Source: Rhodobacterales bacterium (GTDB lineage: Bacteria; Pseudomonadota; Alphaproteobacteria; Rhodobacterales; Rhodobacteraceae). Taken from it: a stretch of 46,329 bases of DNA. This document shows positions 16,510-26,299 of the stretch, piece after piece. The stretch covers positions 1 through 46,329 of the forward strand of contig JAPLPF010000177.1 of NCBI GenBank assembly GCA_026400325.1, given 5' to 3'. The notes beneath the pieces are model-generated. The model saw nothing but the letters and a program-made list of their open reading frames with translations. It did not search any database and was not told where the DNA came from. Position numbers and translations under genes: made by a program. Within the stretch, counting starts at the first letter, position 1; every line of letters begins with the position of its first letter.

Positions 16510-17114
16510 GCGAATGCCGCATCATGCGCCGCGACGATCGTGGCGGCGCGGGAGGTGATTTCTGCAGGCGTGGTGCCAGGGGTGTAAAGCGCGGTGCCAA
16601 TGCCAAAGCCGGAAGCCCCGGCCCTGACCCAGTCGGCAAAGTTCGCGGGGCCTGCCCCGCCAACGGCATAGACCGGCAGGCCCTTTGGCAGGACGGCGCG
16701 GATGGCCTTCAGCCCATCCGGCCCGATCAGCGAGGCGGGAAATATCTTCAACCCGGTGGCCCCGGCATGAAGGGCGGCAAAGCATTCCGTCGGGGTCATC
16801 ACCCCGGGCCAGCTGGCCATGCCAAGGGCGCGGCTGGCCTTGATGACGGCGGGGTCGCAGTTGGGCGACACGATCAGCGTGCCCCCTGCGGCCTGCACCT
16901 TAGCCACATCCTCGACCGTCAGGACGGTTCCCGCGCCAACTTCCACCCCAGGTTCAAGTGCCGCTGCCATGGCGGCGATCGACCGGAACGGATCGGGCGA
17001 GTTCAACGGCACCTCGATCCTGGTGATCCCGGCGGCGACCAGCGCCTGCGCCACGGGCACGGCGTCATCCGGGGTGATCCCGCGCAGGATGGCGATCAGG
17101 TGGCGGTGGGTCAT
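16506..17114 (-). CDS. dgoA: 2-dehydro-3-deoxy-6-phosphogalactonate aldolase
   Basis: Class I aldolase (KDPG/KDPGal family, 202 residues) cleaving KDPGal to pyruvate and glyceraldehyde-3-phosphate, the last step of the De Ley-Doudoroff pathway. Schiff-base Lys123 lies in [11 protein letters not shown], and the catalytic Glu34 in [14 protein letters not shown]; the IEVPLNSP form (rather than IEVTLRTP) is typical of the DgoA branch. [12 protein letters not shown] and SPNCDPAVI are further family motifs. ATGA overlaps join it to dgoK upstream and the lactonase downstream. KDPG of the Entner-Doudoroff route could also be used, but the context favours the galactose isomer. Confidence 0.93.
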   Translation of the reverse strand: MTHRHLIAILRGITPDDAVPVAQALVAAGITRIEVPLNSPDPFRSIAAMAAALEPGVEVGAGTVLTVEDVAKVQAAGGTLIVSPNCDPAVIKASRALGMASWPGVMTPTECFAALHAGATGLKIFPASLIGPDGLKAIRAVLPKGLPVYAVGGAGPANFADWVRAGASGFGIGTALYTPGTTPAEITSRAATIVAAHDAAFA

Positions 17115-17976
17115 AGGGCAGCCTCGGTTTCAGGCGCAAGGCTGGCCAGCCCGGCAAGGGTGCAATCGGTGACGGACAGGTGCTGCGCATCCACCCCTTG
17201 CGCCGTCAGGGCGCGGGCGTAGGCCGCCGACAGCCTTGCCGCCCCGACAAGGGTGACGCGCTGCCCCAGCCAATAGGGCCGGGCAGCGGCCAGTTCGGTG
17301 CCGATCAGAAGGCCGGAAAGGCGCGCGCGGGCGGCTGCGGGCGCAAGCCCTGCGACAAGCCCCTCGGCGAAACGGCGCTGTCAAAGGCGGCATCGTCCCA
17401 GCCATCCCCCTGCATGCCGTGCCGCAGGACCGAAGCCTCGGACAGCAGCGCGAACATCTCGCCGGTCATGTAGGTCTGGAAGCTGACAACCTCGCCAGCC
17501 GAGATCTGCGCCCATTTGGAATGGGTGCCCGGCAGGCAGAGGACACCGTCATAGCCCGGCATCAGCGCCAGCGCCCCGGCGATCTGGGTTTCCTCGCCGC
17601 GCATCACGTCGGCGGGGGAGGGATGCTTCAACCCGGGCGCAAGCTGGACAGACAGGCGCGGATCGGTCGTCGGGGCAGCGACAAGTGCCGCCCGATCCAG
17701 CGGCGTGCATGGCACGGCGCGATATGGCGCCTCGCACCAGCCCTGGCGGCTGCCCACCATGCCGCAGGCGATGATGGGCGGGTGGCCGGCCAGCCAGCCT
17801 CCGATCAGGCGCAGAAGTGCCGGTTCAAACTCGTCGCGGGCAAGCTTGCCCATACCATCGTCGGACGCGGCCTCGGCCAGCACCCGACCGCCCGGCGCCA
17901 TCGCCCAGGCGCGCAGGTTCGACGTGCCCCAGTCAACCGCAATCCAGGCCGGGGTGATGTTTGAGACATCAGTCAT
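17111..17976 (-). pseudogene. dgoK: 2-dehydro-3-deoxygalactonokinase, frameshifted by one base
   Basis: Kinase that phosphorylates 2-keto-3-deoxygalactonate with ATP. The start ATG at 17976 overlaps the dehydrogenase stop (ATGA), and the product begins TPAWIAVDWGTSNLRAWAM, the phosphate-binding motif; CGMVGSRQGW and LPGTHSKWAQI (typical of DgoK) follow, then GEMFALLSEASVLRHGM. After about residue 200 (FDSAV) the frame changes: read one phase over, the protein continues FAEGLVAGLAPAAA, SGLLIGTELAAARP and LVGAARLSAAYARAL to a TGA at 17111 that overlaps the dgoA start. One base is missing at a T run (AAA on the plus strand, 17370-17372). Repaired length is 288 residues, normal for the family. 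The intact overlap at both ends argues that the gene was whole until recently, or that this is a sequencing error. Confidence 0.88.
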
Positions 17977-18737
17977 GAAGAAACATAGCCCCCATCCAGG
18001 ACAAGGGTCTGCGAGGTCATCACCCGCGAAGATTGCGACGCAAGAAACAGCACCGCGCCCACCATGTCGGCAGGTTCGATCGGATAGGGCAGGCATTGCC
18101 GGGCCAGATGGGCGGACAGGCTTTCCGGGGTCACCCAAAGCTCTTTCTGCCGGTCGGTCAGCACCCAGCCGGGGGCAATGGCGTTCACGCGGATGCGGTC
18201 CGGTCCGAACTCGCGTGCAAGCGTCCGGGTCAGACCGACAATTCCTGCATTGGCGGAAATGTAGGACGCATAGCCGGTATCGGCCATCATGAAGCTGATC
18301 GACGAGAAGTTGATGATGCTGCCACCACCGGCCGCCTGCATGCCGGGAATCACCGTCTGGCAGGCAAAGAAGTAGGACCGCAGGTTCACCGCCATCGACC
18401 AGTCCCACAGCGCCTCGTCCGTGGTCAGGGTGTCATGGCGGCGATCGTTGGCAGCATTGTTCACCAGAACGGTGATCGGCCCCTGCACCTTGGCGGCGGT
18501 CGACAACGTCAGCTGCAACTGGTCGGTGACCGAGATGTCGCAAGGCAGGAACAGCGGGCGGTTGCCGGTCGCGGCCTCCATCGCGTCACAAAACGGGGTT
18601 GCGTCAGACCGCTGGCAGAAGGCGACCTTCGCCCCCTGGCGCAGAAAGCCTTCGGTCAGGGCGGCCCCAATGCCAGACCCGCCGCCAGTGATGAAGACGG
18701 ACTGGCCCTTGATGTCTGAAAAGACGGGATCGGTCAT
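17973..18737 (-). CDS. Short-chain dehydrogenase, probable galactose 1-dehydrogenase
   Basis: 254-residue Rossmann-fold NAD(P) oxidoreductase. The start ATG at 18737 removes an unrelated N-terminal tail. Nucleotide-binding TGGGSGIG is near residue 21; NNAAN is present; the catalytic Ser lies in NFSSISF. The expected Tyr-x-x-x-Lys reads YISAN, so the position of the catalytic Lys is Asn (codon AAT). Downstream, RIRVNAIAPGWVLTDRQ and the ending LDGGYVSS are normal. Placed between the alpha-galactosidase and dgoK, it most likely oxidises galactose to galactono-lactone. I have an impression, not verified, that some sugar dehydrogenases of this branch naturally carry Asn there, so loss of activity should not be assumed. 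Confidence 0.82.
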   Translation of the reverse strand: MTDPVFSDIKGQSVFITGGGSGIGAALTEGFLRQGAKVAFCQRSDATPFCDAMEAATGNRPLFLPCDISVTDQLQLTLSTAAKVQGPITVLVNNAANDRRHDTLTTDEALWDWSMAVNLRSYFFACQTVIPGMQAAGGGSIINFSSISFMMADTGYASYISANAGIVGLTRTLAREFGPDRIRVNAIAPGWVLTDRQKELWVTPESLSAHLARQCLPYPIEPADMVGAVLFLASQSSRVMTSQTLVLDGGYVSS

Positions 18738-18767
18738 TGCGTCACGCCGGCCCCTTGCGTCACGCCG
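18737..18767. repeat. 13-bp direct repeat at the melA/dehydrogenase junction
   Basis: TTGCGTCACGCCG occurs at 18737-18749 and 18755-18767, 18 bases apart. One copy spans the dehydrogenase start and the other holds the alpha-galactosidase stop codon. It could be a small local duplication. Confidence 0.7.
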
Positions 18768-20114
18768 CTTTGCGCGGCCGAAGCCAGGTCGGCATCCAGT
18801 CACCATGGGCAGAGATCAGATCGTCAACCAGCTTGCGGATCTGACGCAAGTCAAGTTCCGCCGCTGTATGGGGATCCAGCATCGCGGCGTGATACACATG
18901 CTCGCGGTTTTCCTCCATCAGGGCGGCGACGGTCAGTTCCTGCACATTCACGTTCGTCCGCATCAGGGCGATCAGTTGTGGCGGGATGTCGTTGACCGTG
19001 GTCGGCTGAAGGCCGTTGGCATCGACCAGCGTCGGCACCTCGACTGCAGCACCAGCGGGAAGCTGCGGAATGAATCCCCGGTTCGGCACGTTACCGTAGA
19101 TCACCGAAGGCGTTCCGGTCACGACCGAATTCATGATCGTCGCCGCATATTCGTGGGTCGGCTTGACCACGATCGTGTCGGCGCGGCGATATTCCTCTGC
19201 CTGCGCGGCCCAACGGGCAATCTGCTCTTCGCAGCGGATGGGGTATTCATCCAGCGGAATGCCGAAGGTTTCGATCAGGTCGGGGCGGTGGGTCTTGATG
19301 AACCATGGCACGTATTCGGCGAAGTGTTCGCTCGACTCGGTGACGAAATGGCCAAGGTGGGTCATCACCTCGTAGCGCACCTTGTTGGGCAGCGGGCGTT
19401 CCAGCTTGACGGTTTCGGGATCGCCCCTTTTGCATAGCCGTCGTGCAGCGCCGGATAAAGGTCGCGATATGACCCGTCGGGCTGACGCGCCTCGAAATTG
19501 AGGTAGAAGGCCATGTGGTTGATCCCCGCCGCCCGGTAACGCAGGCTGGTCGAGGGGATGTCCAGATCACGGGCCAGTTCTTCGGCCGTGCCTTGCACCG
19601 AATGGCACAGGCCGACCTGCCGGACGTCGGGGAACCTAGCCCCCAGCGCCCAGGTGTTGATCGCCATCGGGTTGACGTATTGCAGCATGATCGCCTGAGG
19701 GCAGACGGCGCGCATGTCTTCGGCCAGTTTCCACAGGTGCGGCACGGTCCGAAGCCCGCGCATGATGCCGCCGATGCCAAGGGTATCGGCGATGGTCTGG
19801 CGCAGGCCCACGCGGTTCGGCAGATCAAAGTCTGTCACGGTGCAGGGCTTGTAGCCGCCGATCTGGAAAGCGACGATCACGAAATCCGCGCCCTCGATGG
19901 CGCGGCGCTGGTCCATATGCGTCTCGACCGTTGCCGGAACGCCCAGCGAGGCGACCATCTTGCGGGCAACAAGTTCAGACTCCTCCAGCCGCTTCTTGTC
20001 GATGTCCATCAGCGCGATCCGCGCGCCTGACAGGGCAGGCATCGACAAGGCATCGCCGATCAGGTTCTTCATGAAGACGGTGGAACCCGCCCCGATGAAG
20101 GCAATCTTGGTCAT
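18760..20114 (-). pseudogene. melA: Alpha-galactosidase GH4, frameshifted by one base
   Basis: NAD- and Mn-dependent glycosidase that removes alpha-linked galactose (melibiose, raffinose) in the cytoplasm. The start ATG at 20114 overlaps the permease stop (ATGA). The product opens KIAFIGAGSTVF (NAD loop); the metal ligands Cys170 (GLCHSVQG) and His200 (GINHMAFYL) are present. After about residue 230 (HDGYAKG) the frame breaks. One phase over it continues DPETVKLERPLPNKVRYEVM and then GHFVTESSEHFAEYVPWFIK, a strongly conserved GH4 block, to the stop at 18760. One base is missing at a C run (19424-19427 on the plus strand; G run in the coding strand). Repaired length is about 451 residues, as expected. 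Without repair the product would be a 240-residue fragment lacking the C-terminal substrate and dimer regions. Confidence 0.9.
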
Positions 20115-20956
20115 TTGACAGCTCCGAGAGTAAGGCCCGCGATGAAGTGCTTCTGCATCAGGAAGAACATGGCGACGGGGGGAAGGGCGGCCAGGATCGA
20201 GCCCGCGCTGACAAGGTGCCAGGCGGCGACCCATTGGCCGTTGAGGGAGGACAGGCCGGCCGTTATCGGCTGTGCCTCGGGGCTGGTGGTCAGGACCGTG
20301 GCCCAGAAGAAATCGTTCCAGATGAAGGTGAAGATCAGGACCGACAGGGCCGCGATGGCCGGGCGCATCAGGGGCAGCACGATATACCAGAAGATGCGCG
20401 CTTCGCTCACGCCTTCGACGCGCGCGGCCTCGATCAGTTCGAAGGGCAGCGCCTTGATGAAGTTGCGCATGAAAAGGGTGCAGAACCCGGTCTGGAAGGC
20501 GATGTGGAACAGCGCCAGGCCCCAGTAGGTGTTGTACATTCCAAGGCTCAGGGTCATGTCGCGGACCGGAACCATCAGGATCTGGAAGGGCACGAAGTTG
20601 CCCGCCACGAACATGAAGAACAGGATCAGGTTGGCCTTGAACTTGTAGACCGCAAGGGCAAAGCCGGTCATCAGCGACAGCGCCACCGAACCGATCACCG
20701 TCGGTATCGTAACGATAAAGCTGTTCTGGATGTATTGCAGCATCGGCGTGTTGCGGAACACATCGGCATAATTCTCGAACGCGATGTACGACGGCCAGCC
20801 GAAGTAATTCCCCTGTGCAAGGTCCGACGCGGGCCGGACCGAGGTGATGGCAACCCCCAGAAGCGGGAAAAGCCAAAGGATCAGCGCCAGAGGCAGCGCA
20901 ATGGCATAGACCCACTGTGCGGTCTGTGATCGCTGCTGGATGGGACGTGGAAACAT
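20111..20956 (-). CDS. Carbohydrate ABC transporter permease (MalG-like)
   Basis: Inner-membrane permease of 281 residues with six predicted helices. The coupling EAA motif is EAARVEGVSEARIFWYIVLP (about residues 183-202), which docks on the ATPase encoded at 24119. I use ATG 20956 (MFPRPIQQRSQTAQWVY) after AAAGGGGCG; a longer frame from 20998 overlaps the other permease and lacks a ribosome site. It ends GAVK with its TGA overlapping the alpha-galactosidase start. It belongs to the CUT1 group of di- and oligosaccharide importers; with an alpha-galactosidase and a beta-galactosidase in the operon, galactosides are the likely cargo. Confidence 0.93.
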   Translation of the reverse strand: MFPRPIQQRSQTAQWVYAIALPLALILWLFPLLGVAITSVRPASDLAQGNYFGWPSYIAFENYADVFRNTPMLQYIQNSFIVTIPTVIGSVALSLMTGFALAVYKFKANLILFFMFVAGNFVPFQILMVPVRDMTLSLGMYNTYWGLALFHIAFQTGFCTLFMRNFIKALPFELIEAARVEGVSEARIFWYIVLPLMRPAIAALSVLIFTFIWNDFFWATVLTTSPEAQPITAGLSSLNGQWVAAWHLVSAGSILAALPPVAMFFLMQKHFIAGLTLGAVK

Positions 20957-20973
20957 GGCTTGACGCCCCTTTC

Positions 20974-21861
20974 TTAACGCTCGGTCTCGTCGCGCCACAT
21001 CTTCCAGATGAAGCCCGAGATGAAGACCATCATGATCGCGAACAGAACCACGGCGATGGCCGCGCCATAGCCCATGCGGTAGCCGTATTCGGACAGCGCC
21101 GTCTCGTACATGTAATAGGACAGCACGCGCGACGACCCGAAAGGACCACCCGAGGTCATGATGGACACAAGGTCGAAGGACCGCAGCGCGCCGATCACGG
21201 TGACGACGACCGCGATGAAGGTTGCCGGGCGCAGTTGCGGCAGGATGACGTAGTAAAGCATCTTCCAGCCCTTGGCCCCGTCAAGCCTTGCCGCCTCTAC
21301 CTGGTCCGGCGCCACGTTGTTGAGGCCGGTGAGATAAAGGATCATCACATAGGCGATCTGCGGCCAGAGACCCGCCGCAATGATGCCGTAGGTGACAAGG
21401 TCGGGGTCCGCAAGAATGGCGATGCCTGTGCCGTTGAAATACTCGATCACCTTGTAGAAAAGTCCGAAGCCGGGTGCGTAGAACCACGAAAAGATCAGCC
21501 CCACCACGACCTGCGAGATGACGAAGGGGAAGAAGAACAGCGACTTGTAAAGCCGGATGCCGCCCACAGTCTGGTTCAGGAAGATCGCTATGAAAAGACC
21601 CGCAGGCACGGCCAGCAGATACAACACCAGCCAGATGATGTTGTTGACGAAGGACTTGCGCATGTTCGGGTCAGTTGTCATCTCGACATAGTTGGCGGTG
21701 CCGATCCAGGTCGCCTCGCCCAGACCGTCCCAGTCGTAAAAGCTGATCCACATTGACTGGAAGATCGGGATGATCACGTAGACCGCGAACATCAGCATCC
21801 CGGGGGCCAGGAAAAGCCAGGGCGCCAGACGGCGCTGGTTCGCTTTCCAATACGCGGACAT
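20974..21861 (-). CDS. Carbohydrate ABC transporter permease (MalF-like)
   Basis: 295-residue CUT1 permease, partner of the MalG-like protein 17 bases downstream. The start ATG at 21861 has a perfect GGAGG six bases upstream (MSAYWKANQRRLAPWLFLAP). Six helices are visible, and the EAA loop is EAARLDGAKGWKMLYYVILP (about 205-224). The N-terminal LFLAPGMLMFAVYVIIPIFQSMWISF is the usual first helix. The gap to the binding-protein gene upstream is 109 bases and holds two hairpins, which may set lower permease expression. Confidence 0.93.
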   Translation of the reverse strand: MSAYWKANQRRLAPWLFLAPGMLMFAVYVIIPIFQSMWISFYDWDGLGEATWIGTANYVEMTTDPNMRKSFVNNIIWLVLYLLAVPAGLFIAIFLNQTVGGIRLYKSLFFFPFVISQVVVGLIFSWFYAPGFGLFYKVIEYFNGTGIAILADPDLVTYGIIAAGLWPQIAYVMILYLTGLNNVAPDQVEAARLDGAKGWKMLYYVILPQLRPATFIAVVVTVIGALRSFDLVSIMTSGGPFGSSRVLSYYMYETALSEYGYRMGYGAAIAVVLFAIMMVFISGFIWKMWRDETER

Positions 21862-21896
21862 CGGGACCTCCGGAACAGGGTGCGAAGATTGAAAAA

Positions 21897-21960
21897 CCCC
21901 GGAAGCGAAACGAACGGCCTCCGGGGCGGCAATGAAACGGGCACCCCCGAAGGGATGCCC
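21897..21960 (-). promoter_or_regulatory. Two stem-loops between binding-protein and permease genes
   Basis: On the transcript, first a 9-bp stem (arms in 21939-21960, one G-U pair) and then a 7-bp stem (CCCCGGA at 21897-21903 pairing with TCCGGGG at 21920-21926). Neither has a strong U tract. Such structures after a binding-protein gene usually protect the upstream mRNA or partly terminate transcription, so the binding protein is made in excess. Confidence 0.6.
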
Positions 21961-21970
21961 GCAGAGAGGT

Positions 21971-23214
21971 TTACTTGTAGACCTGGCCGCGAACCTGCTC
22001 CAGTCGGGCAAGGATGTTGTCCAGCTCTTCCGGCTGCACCAGGAACTGCTGGATGCCTTCCATGCCGGCCTTCGCCATTTCCGCCGGGGCGTCACGGTCA
22101 AAGAACTGCGACAGAGCGTGCGCCGTGGACAGCATCTGGAAGCCTGACACCAGGAACGGATCGTCCTGCGGGACGGTCGAGTTCTTGTTGGTCGGCAGCT
22201 GGCCGATGGCCGCGTTCAGCTTGGTCTGCGCGTCGGCGCTGGCGACGTAAGCCAGGAAAAGCTTGGCGTCAGCCGGGTTTGCGGCACCAGCCGGGATGTG
22301 GATGGTGTCGGTCGGTGCATCTTCCGAGCGCGGGATCCCGGGGGTGATTTCCGGGAACGCCATGAAGCCAAGATTGTCGTTGGTCATGCCGCCTTCCTTG
22401 AAGGTGGCGACGGCAAAGTTGCCCATGACGTAGTTGGCAGCCTTGCCCTGCACCAGAAGCGCAGCAGCGTCCTGCCAGTCGATCGCCGCATGGTTCGCGG
22501 TGACGTAAGGCTGAAGCTTGCCAAGTTCGGCAAAGACGGCGCGGACCGAGTCATCCGTCCAGGCAATCTTGCCCGCCGTCAGATCCATGTGCCATTCGTA
22601 GCCGTTGGTGCGCAGCGACATGTAGTCGAAGATGCCGGCGCCAGGCCACAGCGCCTTGGTCCCGGTGGTCAGGCAGTCGATGCCCGCCGCCTTGAACTTT
22701 TCGCAGTTCGCGATGAAGGTCGCCCAGTCAACACCCTCGGGTCCGGGTGCTTCGACACCGGCGGCCTTGTAGGCGTCCTTGTTGAAGTAGATGCCCCACT
22801 GATAGTAGGTGTAGGGCACGCCCCACTTCTTGCCGTCGATGGTCATCGACGCCGCGGCCGAGGCCAGCGAATCGTTCAGGCCGTTGCCGTCCCACACGTC
22901 GGTCACGTCCAGGAATTGCCCGGCGTTGACAAAGGGGGCCATCTGTTCCCGGCATACCAGTTTGCCAGATCCGGCGGGTCGGTGGTCAGGAAGTTGCGGA
23001 TCGCGGTCTTGTAGCCTTCGTGGTCGAAGTTGTTCAGCTGCACGTCGATGTCGGGGTTCGCAGCCTCGAAATCGGCGATCAGCGCTTCCATCGCCGCAAG
23101 CGGAATGGGATCGTAGTCAGCATTGTACTTCAGAACGCGCTGTTCGGCGAAAGCCGAACCAGACATGAGCAGCGCCGACACAAGTGCCAGCGCGCCCGCT
23201 TGCTTATGGACCAT
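21971..23214 (-). pseudogene. ABC sugar-binding protein, frameshifted by one base
   Basis: Periplasmic solute-binding protein (family 1), first gene of the galactoside operon. ATG 23214 has GGAGG upstream; the signal peptide runs from MVHKQAGALALVSALL to GSAFA. The N-lobe reads VLKYNADYDPIPLAAMEAL and DPPDLANWYAGN (about residue 91), where the frame breaks. One phase over, it continues MAPFVNAGQFLDVTDVWDGN, then KKWGVPYTYYQWGIYFNKDA and onward to the stop at 21971. One base is missing near 22943-22946; AACCAG instead of AACAG would restore a natural NQMAPF. Repaired length is 414 residues, normal for the family. As written the protein would be truncated to about 100 residues, which would abolish uptake. 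Confidence 0.9.
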
Positions 23215-23318
23215 GGTTTCCTCCCGTTTGGTTCCATTATGTGAAACTTTGTCTTGAATATTGAAAACTATGTCCACTATCGTCTAACCTGTCAACTGGC
23301 ACATGCAGGTGGAGAGCG
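23215..23318. promoter_or_regulatory. Divergent promoter region with candidate IclR operator
   Basis: 104 bases between the divergent binding-protein operon and the iclR-like gene, markedly AT-rich compared with its surroundings. An imperfect inverted repeat lies at 23231-23247 (GTTCCA, 5-base spacer, TGAAAC; one mismatch), 17-33 bases upstream of the binding-protein start. Its size and position fit an IclR-family operator that would repress both directions. Confidence 0.55.
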
Positions 23319-24104
23319 ATGGGAGCCGAAGGGCACGCGGACGGCACGGTCGGCAAGGCGCTGGACGTCCTCGACATGGTCGCGCGCCACGGTCGGCCGC
23401 TGCGGTTTTCCGATCTTCTCGTGCAATCGGATTATCCCAAGGCCACACTTTACCGGCTGCTGCAGACCCTGACGCATCAGGGCATGCTGACGCTTGACCC
23501 CGATCAGGGCACCTATGCTCTGGGTGTGCGGCTGGTCCGCCTGGCCCATGCCGCCTGGGCGCAGTCATCGCTGGCCCCGATCGCACGGCCCTATCTTGAT
23601 GAATTGGCCGAGAAAACCGGCGAGACGATCCATCTGGCGCAGATGGATCTCGGCCAGGTCCTTTACGTCGACAAACGCAACGCCGCCCGCCCGGTCGAGA
23701 TGTTCGCCCAGGCCGGCAAGGTCGGCCCGGCCTACTGTACCGGGGTAGGCAAGGCGATGCTGGCCTGGCTGCACCCTGACCAGCTTGATCAGGCGTTGGC
23801 GCGTCAGTCGTTCCACCGGCACACTGACCAAACGCTGGACACGCCAGAAAAGCTGATGGCCGAGCTGCAGGCGATTCGCGCCCGGGGCCATGCCTTCGAC
23901 CGTGAAGAGCATGAAAAGGGAATCATCTGCTGCGCGGTGCCGATTCTCACCCGATCCGGGCGGGTGCTTGGGGCGCTGTCGGTCACCTCGACCACGGCGC
24001 GGACGACATTGGCCGCCCTGGAGGAGCAGGCGGGGCTGACCAAAGACATCGCGGCACGCATTGCTGCCGAAGCGGAAAGCTGGCGCTTTCCAGAACAGAA
24101 TTAG
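23319..24104 (+). CDS. IclR-family transcriptional regulator
   Basis: 261 residues. The winged helix-turn-helix covers about 10-70 (VGKALDVLDMVARHG, then ATLYRLLQTLTHQGML), followed by the effector-binding domain (about 85-250) with PARPYLDELAEKTGETIHL-like and AYCTGVGKAMLAWL motifs typical of the family. GHAFDREEHEKGIICCAVPI is the usual ligand-pocket segment. Divergently transcribed from the galactoside operon and followed after 14 bases by its ATPase gene, so it is the obvious local regulator; the ligand may be a galactose-pathway intermediate. The start at 23319 is the first Met giving a normal N-terminus. Confidence 0.93.
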   Translation: MGAEGHADGTVGKALDVLDMVARHGRPLRFSDLLVQSDYPKATLYRLLQTLTHQGMLTLDPDQGTYALGVRLVRLAHAAWAQSSLAPIARPYLDELAEKTGETIHLAQMDLGQVLYVDKRNAARPVEMFAQAGKVGPAYCTGVGKAMLAWLHPDQLDQALARQSFHRHTDQTLDTPEKLMAELQAIRARGHAFDREEHEKGIICCAVPILTRSGRVLGALSVTSTTARTTLAALEEQAGLTKDIAARIAAEAESWRFPEQN

Positions 24105-24118
24105 GGGGAGGGAAGATC

Positions 24119-25177
<1,059 letters not shown>

Positions 25178-25186
25178 GAAAGGCCC

Positions 25187-25207
25187 GCCCCGGATCAAGT
25201 CCGGGGC
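25187..25207. terminator. Convergent terminator after ABC ATPase / trxB
   Basis: Perfect 8-bp stem GCCCCGGA / TCCGGGGC with a 5-base loop, then GCTTTG on the plus strand, in the 41-base gap between the convergent stops. Confidence 0.75.
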
Positions 25208-25218
25208 GCTTTGTCGCG

Positions 25219-26157
25219 TCAGTGCCCCGCCAGGAACTTTTCGGCGTCCAGTGCCGCCATGCAGCCCATTCCTGCGCTGGTGACAGCCTGGCGGTAGATG
25301 TGGTCGGTCAGATCACCAGCCGCAAAGACACCGGGGATCGCCGTCCGGGTGCTGCCCGGTTCCACGACCACATATCCGCCGTTGTGCAGGGGCAGCTGAT
25401 CCTTCACCAACTCGGACGCCGGGGCGTGGCCGATGGCCACGAAGAACCCGGCGCAGGGAATGTCATGGCTTGCCCCGGTCTGCACGTTGCGCGCGCGCAC
25501 GGCCGTGACGCCGGGCGGGGTCTCGTCGCCCAGGACCTCGGTCACCTCATGGTTCCACAGGACCTCGATCCTGGGGTTCTTGAACAGGCGGTCCTGCATG
25601 ATCTTTTCGGCGCGCAGAAAGTCGCGGCGGTGGATCAGGGTCACTTTGGTGGCAAAGTTGGTCAGGAACAGCGCCTCTTCCACCGCCGTATTGCCGCCGC
25701 CGATCACCACCACCTCTTTTCCACGATAGAAGAACCCGTCGCAGGTGGCGCAGGCGCTGACGCCAAAGCCCTTGAACTTTTCTTCGCTTGGCAGGCCCAG
25801 CCATTTCGCCTGCGCGCCTGTCGCCAGGATCACCGCGTCGGCGACATAGGTCGTCCCGCTGTCCGCCTGCGCCGTGAAGGGGCGCTTCGACAGGTCAAGC
25901 GAAGTGATGTAGTCGCTGATCACCTCGGCCCCCATCGCCGTCGCATGGGCCTCCATCCTGACCATCAGGTCCGGGCCCATGACATGCGTATCGCCGGGCC
26001 AGTTTTCCACTTCGGTCGTGATGGTAAGTTGCCCGCCAGGCTGCAGGCCCTGCACCAGGACCGGGTTCAGCATGGCGCGGGCGGAATAGACCGCCGCAGT
26101 ATAGCCCGCCGGGCCCGAGCCGATGATCAGAACCCTTGTCGCCTTCGTCTCGCCCAT
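25219..26157 (-). CDS. trxB: Thioredoxin-disulfide reductase
   Basis: Cytoplasmic flavoprotein that reduces thioredoxin with NADPH; 312 residues, close to the standard 315-320. FAD-binding GSGPAG (13-18) with [11 protein letters not shown], redox-active CATC (Cys136, Cys139) in [16 protein letters not shown]-binding [12 protein letters not shown] (about 155-166), and the C-terminal FAD motif FAAGDLTD followed by [14 protein letters not shown] are all present. I take ATG 26157 ([18 protein letters not shown]); another Met four codons upstream is possible. Divergent from an Lrp-type regulator, with which it shares a region containing a double palindromic operator. Confidence 0.96.
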   Translation of the reverse strand: MGETKATRVLIIGSGPAGYTAAVYSARAMLNPVLVQGLQPGGQLTITTEVENWPGDTHVMGPDLMVRMEAHATAMGAEVISDYITSLDLSKRPFTAQADSGTTYVADAVILATGAQAKWLGLPSEEKFKGFGVSACATCDGFFYRGKEVVVIGGGNTAVEEALFLTNFATKVTLIHRRDFLRAEKIMQDRLFKNPRIEVLWNHEVTEVLGDETPPGVTAVRARNVQTGASHDIPCAGFFVAIGHAPASELVKDQLPLHNGGYVVVEPGSTRTAIPGVFAAGDLTDHIYRQAVTSAGMGCMAALDAEKFLAGH

Positions 26158-26299
26158 GCCCGTCCCCATCTGCCGCATCTGCCTTGGCCAACCGATATAG
26201 CCACCGGCAGTCGGGCCGGAAAGCCCCCGCATGGCCGACATGCTGCGGTGGCATGGCTTGGGCGGGCCGGAGCAGGACTTTGATCTTCGATATGTTTTC

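Noticed and set aside
20115-20915. N-terminal extension of the alpha-galactosidase
   Set aside because: Out-of-phase reading of the MalG-like permease gene; the ATGA overlap at 20111-20114 fixes the start.
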